This document shows, piece by piece, positions 22,832 to 22,907 of a DNA stretch of 22,907 bases. Each line of letters starts with the position of its first letter. Within the stretch, counting starts at the first letter, position 1. The stretch comes from CAZWUK01 sp964636685 (GTDB taxonomy: Bacteria > Bacillota > Clostridia > Christensenellales > CAG-138): positions 1-22,907 of the forward strand of contig CAZWUK010000037.1 of NCBI GenBank assembly GCA_964636685.1, written 5' to 3'. The notes below the pieces were generated by a model. It was not told the origin of the DNA. It worked only from the letters and a program-made list of their open reading frames with translations, and did not search any database. The translations under genes were made by a program, and so were the position numbers.

Positions 22832-22907
22832 TATAGTACGACAAAGCTAACGCGAAAGCACCGGTTTCATCCCGTTTTGTGCCTTTCGCAGAAAGGAATG
22901 GTCATAT

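Larger units (their letters stand above)
21284..22861 (-). mobile_element. IS110-family insertion sequence, 1578 bp
   Basis: Holds a DEDD transposase/recombinase gene and two non-coding ends: 81 bases after the gene (21284-21364) and 242 bases before it (22620-22861), matching the long-left-end layout of the IS110 subgroup. There are no terminal inverted repeats, as expected of the family. Ends were set by reconstructing the target: the left flank ends ATGAAAC and the right flank begins CGGTTTCAT, which join into the same 16-bp palindrome found at 21165. The dinucleotide AC (GT on the transposase strand) is present at both junctions (21282-21283 and 22860-22861) and would be the core dinucleotide. 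The family assignment is firm; the exact ends are inference. Confidence 0.75.
21277..22907 (+). pseudogene. Divergent gene interrupted at codon 3 by IS110 element
   Basis: AGGAG and ATG AAA C lie at 21267-21283; the frame then enters the insertion element and stops after ten codons. Joining base 21283 to 22862 gives an open frame beginning MKPVSSRFVPFAERNGH that stays open to the window end, 17 codons and part of another. It would have its own promoter (21233-21261) and an operator across its start codon. The family is not recognisable from so few residues. Only 21277-21283 and 22862-22907 belong to the gene; the rest is the element. Confidence 0.5.

Noticed and set aside
1..22907. CRISPR arrays, tRNA or rRNA genes
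   Set aside because: No regularly spaced repeats, cloverleaf-like sequences or rRNA-like stretches were seen on either strand.

Overview
The window reads as a chromosomal segment of an endospore-forming, anaerobic-type Firmicute (Clostridia). The evidence is the sporulation set (YqfC, YqfD, SigG, SigE, SpoIIGA, SpoIIE), the classic phoH-pgpH-ybeY-cdd-era-yqzL-recO order, LL-diaminopimelate aminotransferase, and a pyrophosphate-type phosphofructokinase with pyruvate phosphate dikinase nearby. Several features (a run of ten N inside a gene, a homopolymer frameshift) suggest a draft or metagenome assembly. No rRNA, tRNA or CRISPR array was seen.

Left part (1-8002, all minus strand): the 5' part of ppdK with its own promoter, preceded by a tightly overlapped housekeeping/sporulation operon read from 8002 down to 664: yqfC, yqfD, phoH, pgpH, ybeY, cdd, era, yqzL, recO. 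Most junctions overlap by a few bases. dgkA, often found between ybeY and cdd, is absent. The 38-codon yqzL gene was found by reading between era and recO.

Sporulation control region (8003-12938): sigG (plus strand) is divergent from yqfC and convergent with sigE, only 5 bases apart. spoIIE, spoIIGA and sigE form one minus-strand operon in which spoIIGA runs 161 bases into sigE. Candidate SigE-type, SigF/SigG-type and Spo0A-type sites lie where these genes would need them. The usual spoIIGA-sigE-sigG collinearity is broken by inversion of sigG.

Metabolic operon (12939-15917, plus strand): dapL, a thymidylate-kinase-like gene and a PPi-type phosphofructokinase (D104/K124), then a strong hairpin that ends it against the next, convergent operon.

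Transport operon (20980 down to 16053): a glycerophosphodiesterase-family enzyme with an altered active-site motif, a permease, an ABC ATPase (broken by an assembly gap), a lipoprotein solute-binding protein and a second permease. Its promoter is followed by a perfect 16-bp palindromic operator.

Right end (21284-22861): an IS110-family element with a DEDD transposase broken by one extra base in a T run. Joining the DNA on either side of the element recreates a second exact copy of the 16-bp operator, together with the ribosome-binding site and start of a divergent gene. The intact locus was therefore probably two back-to-back promoters, each with the same operator just downstream, and the element landed in one operator at codon 3 of the divergent gene. 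The 242-base non-coding end of the element, upstream of the transposase, can fold into nested stems and is a candidate bridge RNA.
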